From Prostheceraeus crozeri (Eukaryota > Platyhelminthes > Polycladida > Euryleptidae): DNA of 64,000 nt. Below the pieces are notes generated by a model, which was given only the letters and a program-made list of their open reading frames with translations, was not told the DNA's origin and did no database searches. A program made the translations under genes and the position numbers. Below are positions 21,854-31,660 of this stretch, one piece after another. Within the stretch, counting starts at the first letter, position 1; every line of letters starts with the position of its first letter. The stretch spans positions 62,001 through 126,000 of the forward strand of contig CAJQUW010014754.1 of NCBI GenBank assembly GCA_907163375.1, given 5' to 3'.

Positions 21854-21933
21854 GTCCAAGGCTAAAAGCTACAGTGGGGTAATGGGGTAATATAGCTTGT
21901 GAGATCCAGTCACCAGTTGGTTAGTTCGTCTCT

Positions 21934-22335
21934 TCAATTCATCGACGGGCACAATTGTTGGATCTGTTTTGCTTCTGCAATTCTAGTTTCCGCAGGATTG
22001 TTCAGCTTATTCAGAACGTTGATGGTAAAGTCAGTTATACGTAAATCAATACCAGTGTGTTCTTTTAGCGAATGATCGGACAAAGCACTGATCTTATTCT
22101 TAATGGCTAGGCAACGTTTGTGCTCGTTAAACCTTTGATAGAACGGTCTACAGGTTTCACCAACATAAAATTTCTCACAAACGTTGCAAGAGAATTTGTA
22201 CACAATAAACTTTTCGTCACAGTTGTAGCCTTGCGGTAGGCAGGCACAAATCTCGCAGTTATCATGCTTCTGTTTTTTATTGCTAGAATTGCAGAAGCAA
22301 AACAGATCCAACAATTGTGCCCGTCGATGAATAGA
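21934..22335 (-). pseudogene. Penelope-like polyprotein, C-terminal GIY-YIG endonuclease part
   Basis: A site-specific nickase domain that starts reverse transcription in Penelope-like elements. The reading has KFIVYKFSCNVCEKFYVGETCRPFYQRFNEH. Within it KFYVGET is the YIG-type strand and RPFYQRFNEH the helix with the conserved Arg and His. A cysteine-rich stretch upstream (CEICACLPQGYNC) matches the zinc-like segment that precedes the nuclease in this family. The end is ETRIAEAKQIQQLCPSMN. The reverse transcriptase part is absent. Confidence 0.82.
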
Positions 22336-22339
22336 AGAG

Positions 22340-23439
22340 TAGGGCTCCCACTCCTGCGCAAATTTTGTGCAGCTGCGCAAATGCGCAAATTTTTAGGAAA
22401 TTCCAATTTTCTGCGCAAATTTGACAATTTTGTTGTAAAAATGTTAAATTAATAATTGATATCGACATGGTATCCATGAAGTTGCTATCGTTGAAAATAA
22501 ATTTTCGTTTTCATGCTAATTATATGGATGTGAATGGTCATAATTATGCTATGTTTACTTAAGTTTGAAATATAAGCTTCTAACCATCAACTGTCTCAAA
22601 CGTTTTTATTTCCAAAGTCATATTATTTCCAAAACAAATTCATTTTAATTTCATCCTCGATATCATCATTAATAGAGAACATTTCTGTCTTTAACGACAA
22701 ACTTATTAATTGTATGACAAATATTATATCGACATCTATTATGTTAGACGGTACCTAAATATAATTCCACGATAGGAAACTTGGCCCGTGAAACGCCTTT
22801 AAAAACTGCATAATTGCGACTGCACTTCCGACTAGTATACCTTCTTTTAGTATACTGCCAGTCTTTGTATATGCACATTCATTTTAGATTTGTTTTTTTG
22901 TTGTTTTATGTTTACAATGCCAAAAATTCTGTTTCATATATTTCGCTGTTTCGTAAGATTTTTACGTATAGATCTGCCCCTATTGTATGGAGATTTCAAA
23001 TAAATAATTGTTTGAATACCATAATATAAAGATATCATAAACATGACTTTTCCTTTGTTTTAAAAAAAACTATTACTGGATACATAACTTGTAGCTAGTA
23101 AGTATCGATAAATTACATGCTTGACTAGGCCCTACAATTAATTGCATACATTATTACAAGTAGGGCCTTATGCCTAAATTACATATGTCCTACTTAACTC
23201 TTAGATAACTATCACATGATATAATAAAATATTGATTGACAATCATTTAGCAGTTCATTAGCTCAAACTTTGGTCTATATTGATATTTTAGAAATGCAAT
23301 AAGATAATAACTTGAAGCAATTAAATAAATCACAAACACAAAGATGGCGACACAGGGGGTCTAGGCACAGGAATTTCGAATTCTATCCCTGAAATCAAAA
23401 TCTGCGCAAATTTTCGCAAATTATGGAGTGGGAGCCCTG
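22340..23439. mobile_element. hAT non-autonomous element, 1100 bp, inside the Penelope-like copy
   Basis: The ends are TAGGGCTCCCACTCC (22340) and GGAGTGGGAGCCCTG (23439), a 15-bp inverted repeat with one mismatch at the outermost base. The target duplication is TAGAAGAG, perfect at 8 bp (22332-22339 and 23440-23447), the hallmark of hAT. Subterminal TGCGCAAATTTT words occur at both ends. No transposase reading is present; the interior is AT-rich. Confidence 0.93.
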
Positions 23440-23524
23440 TAGAAGAGACGAACTAACCAACTGGTGACTGGATCTCACAAGCTATATTACCCCATGTTCA
23501 CTACTGTAGCTTTTAGCCTTGGAC

Positions 23525-23550
23525 CTGACGATGATGCATGTGCATGGAAA
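23525..23550 (+). ncRNA. Hammerhead-ribozyme-like core, right arm of Penelope-like element
   Basis: The same core as in the left arm: CTGACGA (23525-23531), a stem-loop, GAAA (23547-23550). It is unchanged between the two arms while nearby bases differ. Confidence 0.5.
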
Positions 23551-23672
23551 GCTTGTCCACCAGTGTACATAGTTTTTACCTTACTTGTTTTTAATAGAAA
23601 TGCGGAAAAACTTTGAAAGAATTGGGAGTGTTTTTATCTTTATTTTTACTTTCACCTTTCTGGTAGAAATGC

Positions 23673-24540
23673 GATCCAACGTCCTCCCGTACACCGCAAT
23701 CAATGGGATAGGAGCTTTAACTTCGTTTGAATGAAATAACGAAGTTAGGTTTTCCAGGAGGTCTTTATTCTAATGTTCTTATATTCTTTGATGATAATTT
23801 GTATTAGGGATATGCAAGATTGATATTTTCCTCCTTTCTTGCTCCAAATAGCAACTTGTTCTTGCGCCGCCAGTATAAGCAAGTCGTGCTGTTATTTGGC
23901 CTACTTTTCAAAGTTGACTTCGACGTGTTATTTGATGGCCCAATTGTAGCATTCATTGTATGTGGCCATATGTTTCTTGATTGTCATGTCTAGATCATAG
24001 GAGTCACTGTTGATGTATACTTCTTATAATGCACGTGCATGTATTTATATTCACCAATGATCTGAATACACAGCAAAAGTAATAGTAATCGCTATAAAAC
24101 TGAGTGGCATGAAAACGAAGTTTTCCTCTTTTCTGTGAAATAATATGGCCTGTGAATTCACATTGTGAAACATCTTCCCAGTACGTGTTTATTATGCAAT
24201 CATATTTGTCATATGAATACAAGGAAAGGGTCACAAATCTCCCCCGAAATATATATAATGCCGAATCGAATACACACAAAGGTTTAAGTAAAATATAATA
24301 AAGGTAAAATCGGCAAACGTTTCGCGTCCAGACCCTTGGTCAGTGCCTTACCTCAAGCCATTACATATATTTGTCATAATCATAAATAGTGAATCATAAA
24401 TCAATTTGAGACTATAAAAATAATCAATTGTAATAAGACTACAAGGTTTGAGTGCAATCTTCTCACTTTAGTTTAAAGAAAGTTAAATGTGTCACGGCTT
24501 TGCACATACTATGTTTCGTTATTACACCAAATCTCGAGGT
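23673..24540. other. Interior of outer hAT-like element, no gene
   Basis: Only chance readings are seen. The segment at 24300-24360 looks like the end of another Penelope-like element (separate entry). Confidence 0.35.
24308..24350 (-). ncRNA. Degenerate hammerhead-like motif, Penelope-type end
   Basis: On the minus strand it reads CACTGACCAAGGGTCTGGACGC then GAAACGTTTGCCG. CUGA, a stem-loop and GAAAC are in hammerhead order, but the core position after CUGAN is C, not G, so it would be inactive. A sister motif lies at 29445-29475. Confidence 0.35.
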
Positions 24541-24544
24541 TAAT

Positions 24545-24785
24545 GTTGTAAACCTTCAATGGCAATTCTTCATGGGAATGAAGTGATGGTCTAACGTCGC
24601 TACTCCCCCAGATTGAAGGCTTGGACGGTGCTGACATAAGTCAGACTTTAATCTGGAGACTTGTGATCTTTTAGTCCGGATGCCCTTCCTCACCACTTCC
24701 AATGACGCCATCGGGGCTCGACCTTTGGACCAAAAGATCGCTAGTTCAAGAACTTTGCCACTTTGCAACGGAGACCACCCACATG
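24545..24785 (-). repeat. tRNA-derived SINE
   Basis: On the minus strand an A box TGGCAAAGTTC (24750-24760) and a B box GGTCGAGCCCC (24713-24723) lie 27 bases apart, as in a tRNA. Next comes GGAAGGGCATCCGGACTAAAA (about 24665-24690), a motif widely shared by SINE bodies and LINE 3' ends. The tail reaches about 24545. It sits in the outer hAT-like element. Confidence 0.72.
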
Positions 24786-25444
24786 GAGCTGTATAAATAA
24801 TATTTTCTCGATTTTGTCCCGTTATAACCCCATTTGATATATATATAATATGAATATTACGTCAACTGAGAAAATCAGCCTTTAAGGCAAAATTGATAAC
24901 TGCCAATCTTCTGCGCACCTGCATATGTCAAATTTTGGCCGTGTGTTTTCATCAACATGTGACAAAATGTGACATTTGCGCCCATCGGTATGTCACAAAA
25001 TGTGACAAATCTCGAATATCAAAATGTGACCAAATGTGTCACAGATCCAAACATGGCGGCCCACCCCTGTATTAGTGTCCTTTCCGTTTCTCTGACGGAG
25101 GAGTAGCCTAACCTGGCAATTATCCATGGATAAGCTGATACACAACGACTCTTGTGCACTGTACGTGCTCTTCTTGTGACCCGCAGCCGATGGTCTCGTG
25201 GTTCCGAGAGCCACTGCTTTATTTACTTGAGTGGATATGGACAACATTATTGCAAAATGAATATGTAGGCATGCTGCTAAGTAAAAAATGTGCTTTATTG
25301 ACTGATATGTATAGTGTTAAATCAATTTATACCCAGATTTCTGACACCATGTTGTGGAGACCGAAAGTGATAAAAATTTATTCAATTCATGCAACATGTT
25401 CTGTATAAAATACTTGATGCATTGAAACAACCTATCATACAACA

Positions 25445-25770
25445 GCTCGATTTGATGGGAATGAATTGGCTCGATTTCCAGGTAGTAAAATTGACTCTAT
25501 TCAATGCGGATGAATTGTCTCGATGTAATGGGGAAGAATTGTCTGGATTTGATTTAGATGAATCGAGTCGATTTGATGGGGATATGAAGTGACTCGACAT
25601 GATTGGGATGAATTGGCTGGATTTGATGGGGATGATTCGACTCGATTTGATTGGTGGAATTGACTCGATTTGATAGGCCTAAGGATGAACCGATTCTATT
25701 TAGTGTAGGTGAATTGATTTTTTTCAGGAAGTAGAATTGACTCGATTTCAGGGAGTAGAATAGTAGAGTA
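25445..25770 (+). repeat. Degenerate minisatellite, unit about 20-25 bp
   Basis: Many diverged copies of a unit close to GAATTGACTCGATTTGATGGG. Spacing drifts between 18 and 25 bases and ends in a longer, eroded stretch. Confidence 0.75.
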
Positions 25771-26286
25771 GTTCAGAAAAGGCATTTTAGAGGATTGAAT
25801 TGAATTGATACCAATGTTCTGCCAGTCCTTAGGTAAAATTCCCCAAAAAGTGCTCTGATGCATATCTGAAGGTGTTATGAATGTCGAAGTAAGATAATCC
25901 AGCAGTTGACGGATAGAGTCATCAAATTTGTTTTGGCATCAGCAATTCCGATTTTCTTGCGAAACCATTATCTTCTTTTGATGTCTTAAGTGTTCTCTTT
26001 TGAGACGGAAGTGGATTAGGTCGTCTATAAATTTGCGTTTCATCCCTTCATCTCTAAGATATTGAACCAATCCTCAAGCGTATTTCAGCAATTAGCGGCC
26101 GTCACTAGCTTACAGTCGTTTTTCTCTTCTTGCTGGCATTAACACCGCGGATCAGGTCTGCATTGCCTATTCACTATCGGAAAGAAAGCTTCAGTTTCAT
26201 AGACCGCAGCAGGGGACAGAGCGTACAATGGATCAAAAGATTATTAGCGTTTAAGCATATTTCAAATGGAGTTGACTCTATGACAA
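25771..26286. other. No gene recognised
   Basis: No element ends or coherent readings were found. Confidence 0.3.
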
Positions 26287-26617
26287 TTGGTTGTCTTCCT
26301 ATTTGCCCGTGAACATTGCAAGTGCGTCGATTTTTATCTGCCACAAATTTTAGTGTCTTGCATTACCTGCTCAATTATGCATCGTAACGTAATATCGCAG
26401 CCAGCGCTGCTTCTTGTAGCTACTGATTTTGATGATGATGTGTCTGTTGCAGAAACCCTGAGCTCTATTGGAAAGTGCATGTTACCTGAATACATGGTCA
26501 TGGCAAATAAACTCATGAAGGATATGTCTCAAAAAAAGCGAATACGGAACTCAGATGATTTTGCAGCTAACTTTTTTGTACCTCTTTATGAAAATATTAC
26601 TGGTCGTCACCTGAGAA
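26287..26617 (+). CDS. Possible exon of an unrecognised gene
   Basis: The reading includes QPALLLVATDFDDDVSVAETLSSIGKCMLPEYMVMANKLMKDM and then NSDDFAANFFVPLYENITGRHLR. It looks protein-like (amphipathic, few low-complexity runs). It ends at a strong 5' splice signal GTAAGT at 26618-26623, after which the frame becomes AT-rich and poor. I do not recognise a family. It may be a host exon or the exon of a transposase-linked gene. Confidence 0.3.
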
Positions 26618-26623
26618 GTAAGT

Positions 26624-27300
26624 TCAGCATTTTTTGTTTTTTCGCTATTACATTTGACATGTGATGGTCCAGGCATGCGGGAATAGGGGCCTAGGGAGGC
26701 TGAACCCTTCTTCATAAAATTTCACTCACTTTCAGTGCCTCCGTAATTTTCAGTCAGACAAATTGTGATCATGAAATTCATATAATTCATCTGCAGGCTA
26801 CATCGAAAGCAGGTATTTCCTGAACATTCCAGATGATTCATTTTCACTTCCATCCACACTCATGTATTTATTTAATTACATTTGATGTGTGAATGAAGTG
26901 GAGTGCACTACAGCGAGCTCGGAGACTCAAAACCCACTCAATGAAACTAAGCTCGTAGATTAAATTGTTGCTCAAGATCTTTAGTTTACAGAATATAAGA
27001 TTAAGGGAATGTTCAGTGAAACTACAAGAAAATTACTACTGTGGGCAGAAAATTTCAATGCTCCTGTTGAACATCAAAAACAGACTTTCACCGTTTGCAC
27101 ATACGCAAAATTCTTCAGAAAGGCTGAAATTGTCAAGAATCCATCAAGCTTGGAGGAATCAAATCGACACTTCAGACCTTCATTGAACCACTTTTGCCTG
27201 TATGACAACCTGACCACTGATATACACGGCTCCCTCGGCTTGTATGATCGGAAGTGTATATATTAAGTTATTTGAGTGTATTTAGGCAACAAGTTTAATA
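26624..27300. other. No gene recognised
   Basis: Short readings at 26965-27266 show no family features. Confidence 0.3.
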
Positions 27301-27550
27301 TATTTGCAAATGTTGTCGAATTGCTCAACGTTTTGTAACATTTTTGCAAGATTCGCTCAGTTTTCCGATTTCGGTGTTTTGTTTAGCTGTTTAATGATTT
27401 AATTACAATTACTGATATCCATTTTATTATATAAAAATACACGACTTTCGGACCCTGAAACAAAACAACAATATCGGAAAACTGAGCGAATCTTGCAAAA
27501 ATGTTTCAAGTTACAAAGCGATGAACAACTCGACAACATTTGTAAAGATA
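27301..27550. repeat. Long imperfect inverted repeat
   Basis: The arm at 27303-27381 (GCAAATGTTGTCGA...TTGTTT) pairs with 27463-27550. The core ACATTTTTGCAAGATTCGCTCAGTTTTCCGAT is present in both arms with very few changes. The spacer is about 80 bases. It could be a foldback element or the result of a local inverted duplication. Confidence 0.8.
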
Positions 27551-27819
27551 AATACGTGCATATTAGGGTGTTTTCGACTGGTGCACTTTTTCTGAATTTA
27601 AAAAGTTTATCGGGCAGAAAGATGAGTTTTTGTGTGCAACTACAGGAAATCTATGTCGGAGCTGCCAGTTTTGAAAAAACCTATGCCCAAACTTCCTTAT
27701 ATTTTCGAATTTTCTATAATAACAACTACATTTCGACGTTTTTCGGCTGCTGTGAGGAAACTATCGCACCAATTCACCTGAACATTTTTGGCGAAATAGC
27801 TGGTTATATTGTCTACTGA
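27493..27819 (+). CDS. Reading of unknown meaning next to the inverted repeat
   Basis: 108 residues, with aromatic-rich SLYFRIFYNNNYISTFFGCCEE and no family I recognise. The first 18 codons lie in the inverted repeat arm, which argues against a conserved gene. Confidence 0.15.
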   Translation: MQKCFKLQSDEQLDNICKDKYVHIRVFSTGALFLNLKSLSGRKMSFCVQLQEIYVGAASFEKTYAQTSLYFRIFYNNNYISTFFGCCEETIAPIHLNIFGEIAGYIVY

Positions 27820-28790
27820 TGTGAGGGGAGCTAAGGTTTCTGACTAATTTCGTTTATCTGAGAGGTTTGCGTCTTTCCGGCCTAAAATACTACTTATGAA
27901 CAGATTTCACCTACTAAAGTTACAGCTCCAAAACTTCACACCTTGACCTTTTATTTGATGCAAGCAATCTATATTATCATCACAATAGTTTCTTTTCAAT
28001 CATATCACTTGATTATCTTAAATTACGTGGTACGTCCAATAAGTTTCCGGACAAATGCAGAAAAATTGCAAATCTTTCAATTCTGACATGATGGATCATT
28101 AATTTGGCATATGTAGGTTAGGATGGTATGCCAAGTTTTAAGAAGTTTTCGTTTTTCATTAGTCTGCAGTCCCATTATAGAAAACATGCGAAGTTTTGAT
28201 TATCTTTTTGAATTTAAAATAAATAAAGATCTGCTTTCTATTTTGTGCATGGTAAATTCGCTGATGGTTGTGTTGTTTTGATGTGACTCCTTAAAATTCC
28301 CTTTTCAAGCCGATACCCTCGTGTTGCGAGCATTTCAACCACCTAACTCAACACTTCTTGAGTTGCAAACAATTCTTGAAGATTGAAGTTTACTGAGGAA
28401 TCCTCGAAACGATTGTTTCAGATCAGAGCTGCACTTTAAATGATTTCCTGTTTGGAAAGTGGATTGTAGGCTTTTAGAGACAAAGGAGCTTCATCGACAG
28501 TAAGAAAACACAATGAATAAAATGTTCCCCAAACTCTTCAGCAATAAGTGTAGGCTCAAAATGTTTCCCACTTCACCAGACATGAATATTTTTTCTGACG
28601 TTTTTGATGATATTTTTTGGGGCGCTGAGTCCATTTCTGGAGACGGGGAACTTCGATCTCTAAGGGTTTTTCCTGTAGGCCACTTTTTGTGCATTTTTTG
28701 CAAAAAAATGCCTTTTTTGAGACGAGATGCACTCTCAGTACTCAATAGTAAGTCAGTTAAGAATTGCTGCTTCATAGATTTGAAGTATAT
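27820..28790. other. No gene recognised
   Basis: At 28030-28060 TACGTCCAATAAGTTTCCGGAC resembles a mariner-type end, but no partner was found. Confidence 0.3.
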
Positions 28791-29262
28791 GTACCCCCTA
28801 AATCGACATAGGAGATTTAAGTGATGATATTTTACCCTAGCAACGGTTGCTAGGGGACCAACTTTTCCATAGCAACGCCAGAGCTACCGTAGATACGAAG
28901 ATCTAACTAAGTCCTACCCCCACTAAATCGATATCGGAGAATTCAATGATGACATTTTGGCCTAGCAACGGTAGGTAAGGGACCCACTTTCCATAGCAAC
29001 GGTTGCTACGGCCAGCTTTTCCATAGCAACGCGAAAACTACCGTAGATGCGAAGATCTAACCAAGTCCTACCCCACTAAATCGATATCTATCCGAGAGCT
29101 CAGCGATGATGTTATGACATAGCAACGGTTGTTAGGGGACCAACTTTCCATGACAACGGTTGTTAGGACCAACTTTTCCATAGCAACGCGAAAACTGCCG
29201 TAGACGCGAAGATCTAGCCAAGTCCTACCTCACTACATTGACGCCATCAAATCGATATCGAA
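28790..29262 (+). repeat. Tandem repeat with palindromic TAGCAACGGTTGCTA and X-box-like words
   Basis: Three copies and a partial fourth begin at about 28795, 28917, 29070 and 29226 (periods about 122-157). Each has CACTAAATCGATATC, a CCTAGCAACGGTTG palindromic word, TTTCCATAGCAACG (reverse GTTGCTATGGAAA, close to the RFX X-box) and CCGTAGA(T/C)(A/G)CGAAGATCTA(A/G)C. Nearly every copy carries two to four such half sites. Confidence 0.8.
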
Positions 29263-29444
29263 CCTTTCAGAATATTGCTTGTTTGTACATCATTAGAGGA
29301 AAGTGTGCGAGTTTTAAATGAGAATTGAATTGAAAAAAATATGTATAAATGCATGAAACAATAATAACAATTCTTGAGACAGTAATCGCAATATTGCATA
29401 CTATGCGGCCCAAAATTTTTATAAACATTTAGTGTTCTGCCATT

Positions 29445-29475
29445 GACAAAGGGTCTGGAACCGAAACGTCTGACT
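29445..29475 (+). ncRNA. Degenerate hammerhead-like motif, Penelope-type end
   Basis: CATTGACAAAGGGTCTGGAACC then GAAACGTCTGAC. The order and spacing match the minus-strand motif at 24308-24350. The core bases are altered, so no activity is expected. Confidence 0.35.
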
Positions 29476-29710
29476 ATATTTTTTTTATTTATTCATTTTA
29501 CTTCGCATTAAACACATCGGGAGAGAATTGAATCTGTACGGCATCACGTAGTCGCCTGCCATGCACACGAACAAAGTGGCTATTGATACTTGACGAACTC
29601 CGAGAAATCCAGGGATCAGTGTCTCAAGCTCTAGATCAACTAGTGATGAAAATGTTCCGGAAAAGTTTGGAAAATTTTGAAAGTTTTGATTTTTTTTGAT
29701 AGGCCCTATA

Positions 29711-29940
29711 ATTTGTGCGCTTCCGCAGCCGATGAGGCAGCTAGACACCAATAGACTGGTCTAAAACTCTTCATTTCATCATTATTTCAATAAAGCGATC
29801 TTAAAAATGGAAAAATTTGAATTTTAAAAAATTAATTTGGAAATTTTGTGCGTTTACTGCCACGGCCGATGCTGCTATACCAATAGAAATGGTCTAAAAC
29901 TCTTGATTAAATCATTATTTCGATTAAAACGATCGTTGCA
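29711..29940. repeat. Diverged tandem duplication, period about 133 bp
   Basis: TTGTGCG...GCCGATG...CACCAATAGA...GGTCTAAAACTCTT...ATCATTATTTC is present twice (GGTCTAAAACTCTT at 29758 and 29891). Confidence 0.7.
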
Positions 29941-30484
29941 ATACGAGTCCCGCGTCCACGGATTTTTGAGCATTCCTTTGCCACCAGTGGCTTGTGATAA
30001 TTTGCTAACATTTTAATTATCAAATAGACACCTTTTGGGATAATATGAATATTGCTTTACAAGAAAGGTATATTTTCATGCAATGAGAAAATTCTAGAGC
30101 AAGAATAACGCACTTTATTTTGGAGTTTGCTTATAGCTTGAAAGCTAAAAGCTTTATTTTGCAGAGTTGATTATAGTCACGCAAATTTTCCATCTGTTGG
30201 TGATCATCTGAAGTATAATACCACAGTCCAGGCAACATTATGCATGAACGACCATATATACCGGGTGTCCCACAGCGAAACCCCCCCCCCAACACAAAAT
30301 CAAGATTATTTACTTGAAGTTTGGTGACTCCGGCTTGATAAGAGCAGCTTGGGTTGTTGTTAGATATCAGTGTATGCTATCATTAGGATATCGAATAGCG
30401 CTTGTCTTCATTTCGCAAACAATAATTGCAAATTCAAATTTCTAACTGAAATGCTGCTTCATGTTTAACCATTTACAATTAGTC

Positions 30485-31660
30485 ATGCCACGTCGCCACA
30501 CGATTGAGGAACGCGTGTACATTGTGAAAAGCTATTATTAAACTGGCAATTATCGTGAAGTAGTTCGACGCTTTGAAGACACGTATGGAACACCAATTGA
30601 TAGGAAATCGATTCCATCATTGAGTAAGAGATTTGAGTCCACTGGAAGAGTTGACGAAGAGGGACATGGTAGACCATCAAGTGAAAGCCATAGTGAACAG
30701 GTAGCCGCGGTTGCCGGTGCTATCACTGAAATGGGTGATAATTTCTCTTCAAAGATTTAAAACAGCCTTTTCTTCCAATGACTTTAAGTAAAGAAAATAA
30801 AAATAAACTCATAATATAATGTATTATCTTAAGCGCTTTCGATGACTCTATTTCTAATATAATTTCTCTATCCGCAAGGCATCCGCTGATCTTGACATTT
30901 CAAAATCTACTGTTCATCGAATTCTGAAAGTCGACTTGGGATTGAAAAGCTATCACTTCTCGTTGCATCGAGAACTTAATGAAGACGATCCTGATCGACG
31001 TTTGAATTTTTGTGAGGACTTACTACGTTTATTGGAACGATATCACCAATTGATCAATAAAGTTGTCTGGACAGACGAGGCGAAGTTCTTTTTAAACGGA
31101 ACTGTTAATCGTTACAATTCAGTTTATTGGTCAGATCACAACGAGCTTCGTCTAAGCACCAAGTCCATGGACCAACGTGGTGTAACAGTGTGGGCTGGCA
31201 TTTCATCCCGAGGTGTGACGGAGCCATTCTTCTTTCGAGAGACTGTCAAAGGAGAGAATTATCTTAGTATGCTGCAAAGCGTGCTGCCGCGAATCACCGA
31301 TCTTGGGAGCATTTTCATGCAGAATGGGGCACCGGCGCATTATTACCGTTCCGTCATAAATTACTTAAACAGTAATTTTCCCAACCGCTGGATTGGACGC
31401 CGTGGTAGCCTTTTGGAATAGCCTCCAAGATCACCAGACTTAACACCGTGTGATTTTTTTCTTTGGGGACACGTAAAAGAGATTGCATACAGGAGTCATC
31501 CTCAAACCTTGGATAAATTGGAAGATTATTCGTATTGTGTTTCGTGACATGACGAGCTTTTATGTAGAAAAGTATGTTCTGAAGCTGTTCAAAATAGAAT
31601 TCGACTCTGTGTGCAGGAAAATGGTCAACATATTGAACATAAATTATAAAAGTTTAATTA
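30485..31660 (+). pseudogene. Tc1/mariner-type transposase, broken
   Basis: The N-terminus (MPRRHTIEERVYIVKSYY) and SRPSS-type linker form the helix-turn-helix pair. After a second HTH (SIRKASADLDISKSTVHRIL) comes the DDD core: VWTDEAKF (first Asp), FMQNGAPAHYY (second site, Asp to Asn, GAT to AAT) and PPRSPDLTPCDFFLWG (third Asp). The interval from site two to site three is about 41-42 residues, as in DD41D elements. Lesions: TAA at 30539-30541 (Lys in relatives), the 121-bp insertion, TAG at 31419-31421 (probably TGG, Trp) and a later frame change in the C-terminus. Confidence 0.85.
30749..30869. mobile_element. Short insertion with 11-bp target duplication inside the transposase gene
   Basis: ATAATTTCTCT occurs at 30738-30748 and again at 30859-30869. 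Removing one copy and the 110 bases between them leaves a continuous transposase frame (...GDNFSIRKAS...). The insert is AT-rich, has no inverted ends and matches nothing I know. The 11-bp duplication is long for a DNA transposon and fits a retroposed piece. Confidence 0.7.

Larger units (their letters stand above)
21724..23672 (-). mobile_element. Penelope-like element, 5'-truncated with inverted repeat arms
   Basis: The outer edges GCATTTCTACC (21724) and GGTAGAAATGC (23672) are exact inverted copies. The left arm (21724-21990) returns in inverted form as 22283-22339 plus 23440-23672, the two pieces being split by an hAT insertion. Between the arms is the C-terminal GIY-YIG part of the gene. 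Terminal repeats in inverted order at a truncated 5' end are well known for Penelope-like elements. Confidence 0.82.
21614..25069. mobile_element. Outer hAT-like element, non-autonomous, filled by later insertions
   Basis: The ends are CAAGGGTGGGCC (21614) and its near-perfect reverse complement GGCCCACCCCTG (ending 25069). TATTAG flanks both sides (21608-21613 and 25070-25075). The subterminal zones share repeated GTGACAAAATGTGACA words (21628-21680 and 24957-25045). Its interior holds the Penelope-like copy, a SINE and a hammerhead-like motif. hAT duplications are usually 8 bp; only 6 match here. Confidence 0.68.

Noticed and set aside
22264-22477. Readings that cross the inner hAT left end
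   Set aside because: They join hAT terminal sequence with the Penelope arm; products of the insertion, not genes.
24993-25247. Minus-strand 84-residue reading
   Set aside because: Covers the outer hAT right end with its TGTCAC words; low complexity and no family.
25382-25600. Open readings over the minisatellite
   Set aside because: Repeat units lack stops in these frames; tandem repeat, not coding.
28030-28060. TCCAATAAGTTTCCGGAC, like a mariner end
   Set aside because: No opposite end and no transposase nearby; cannot be told from chance or a tiny relic.
28491-28824. Readings of 94 and 103 residues on opposite strands
   Set aside because: Mutual shadows, no family features, no codon bias that I can see.
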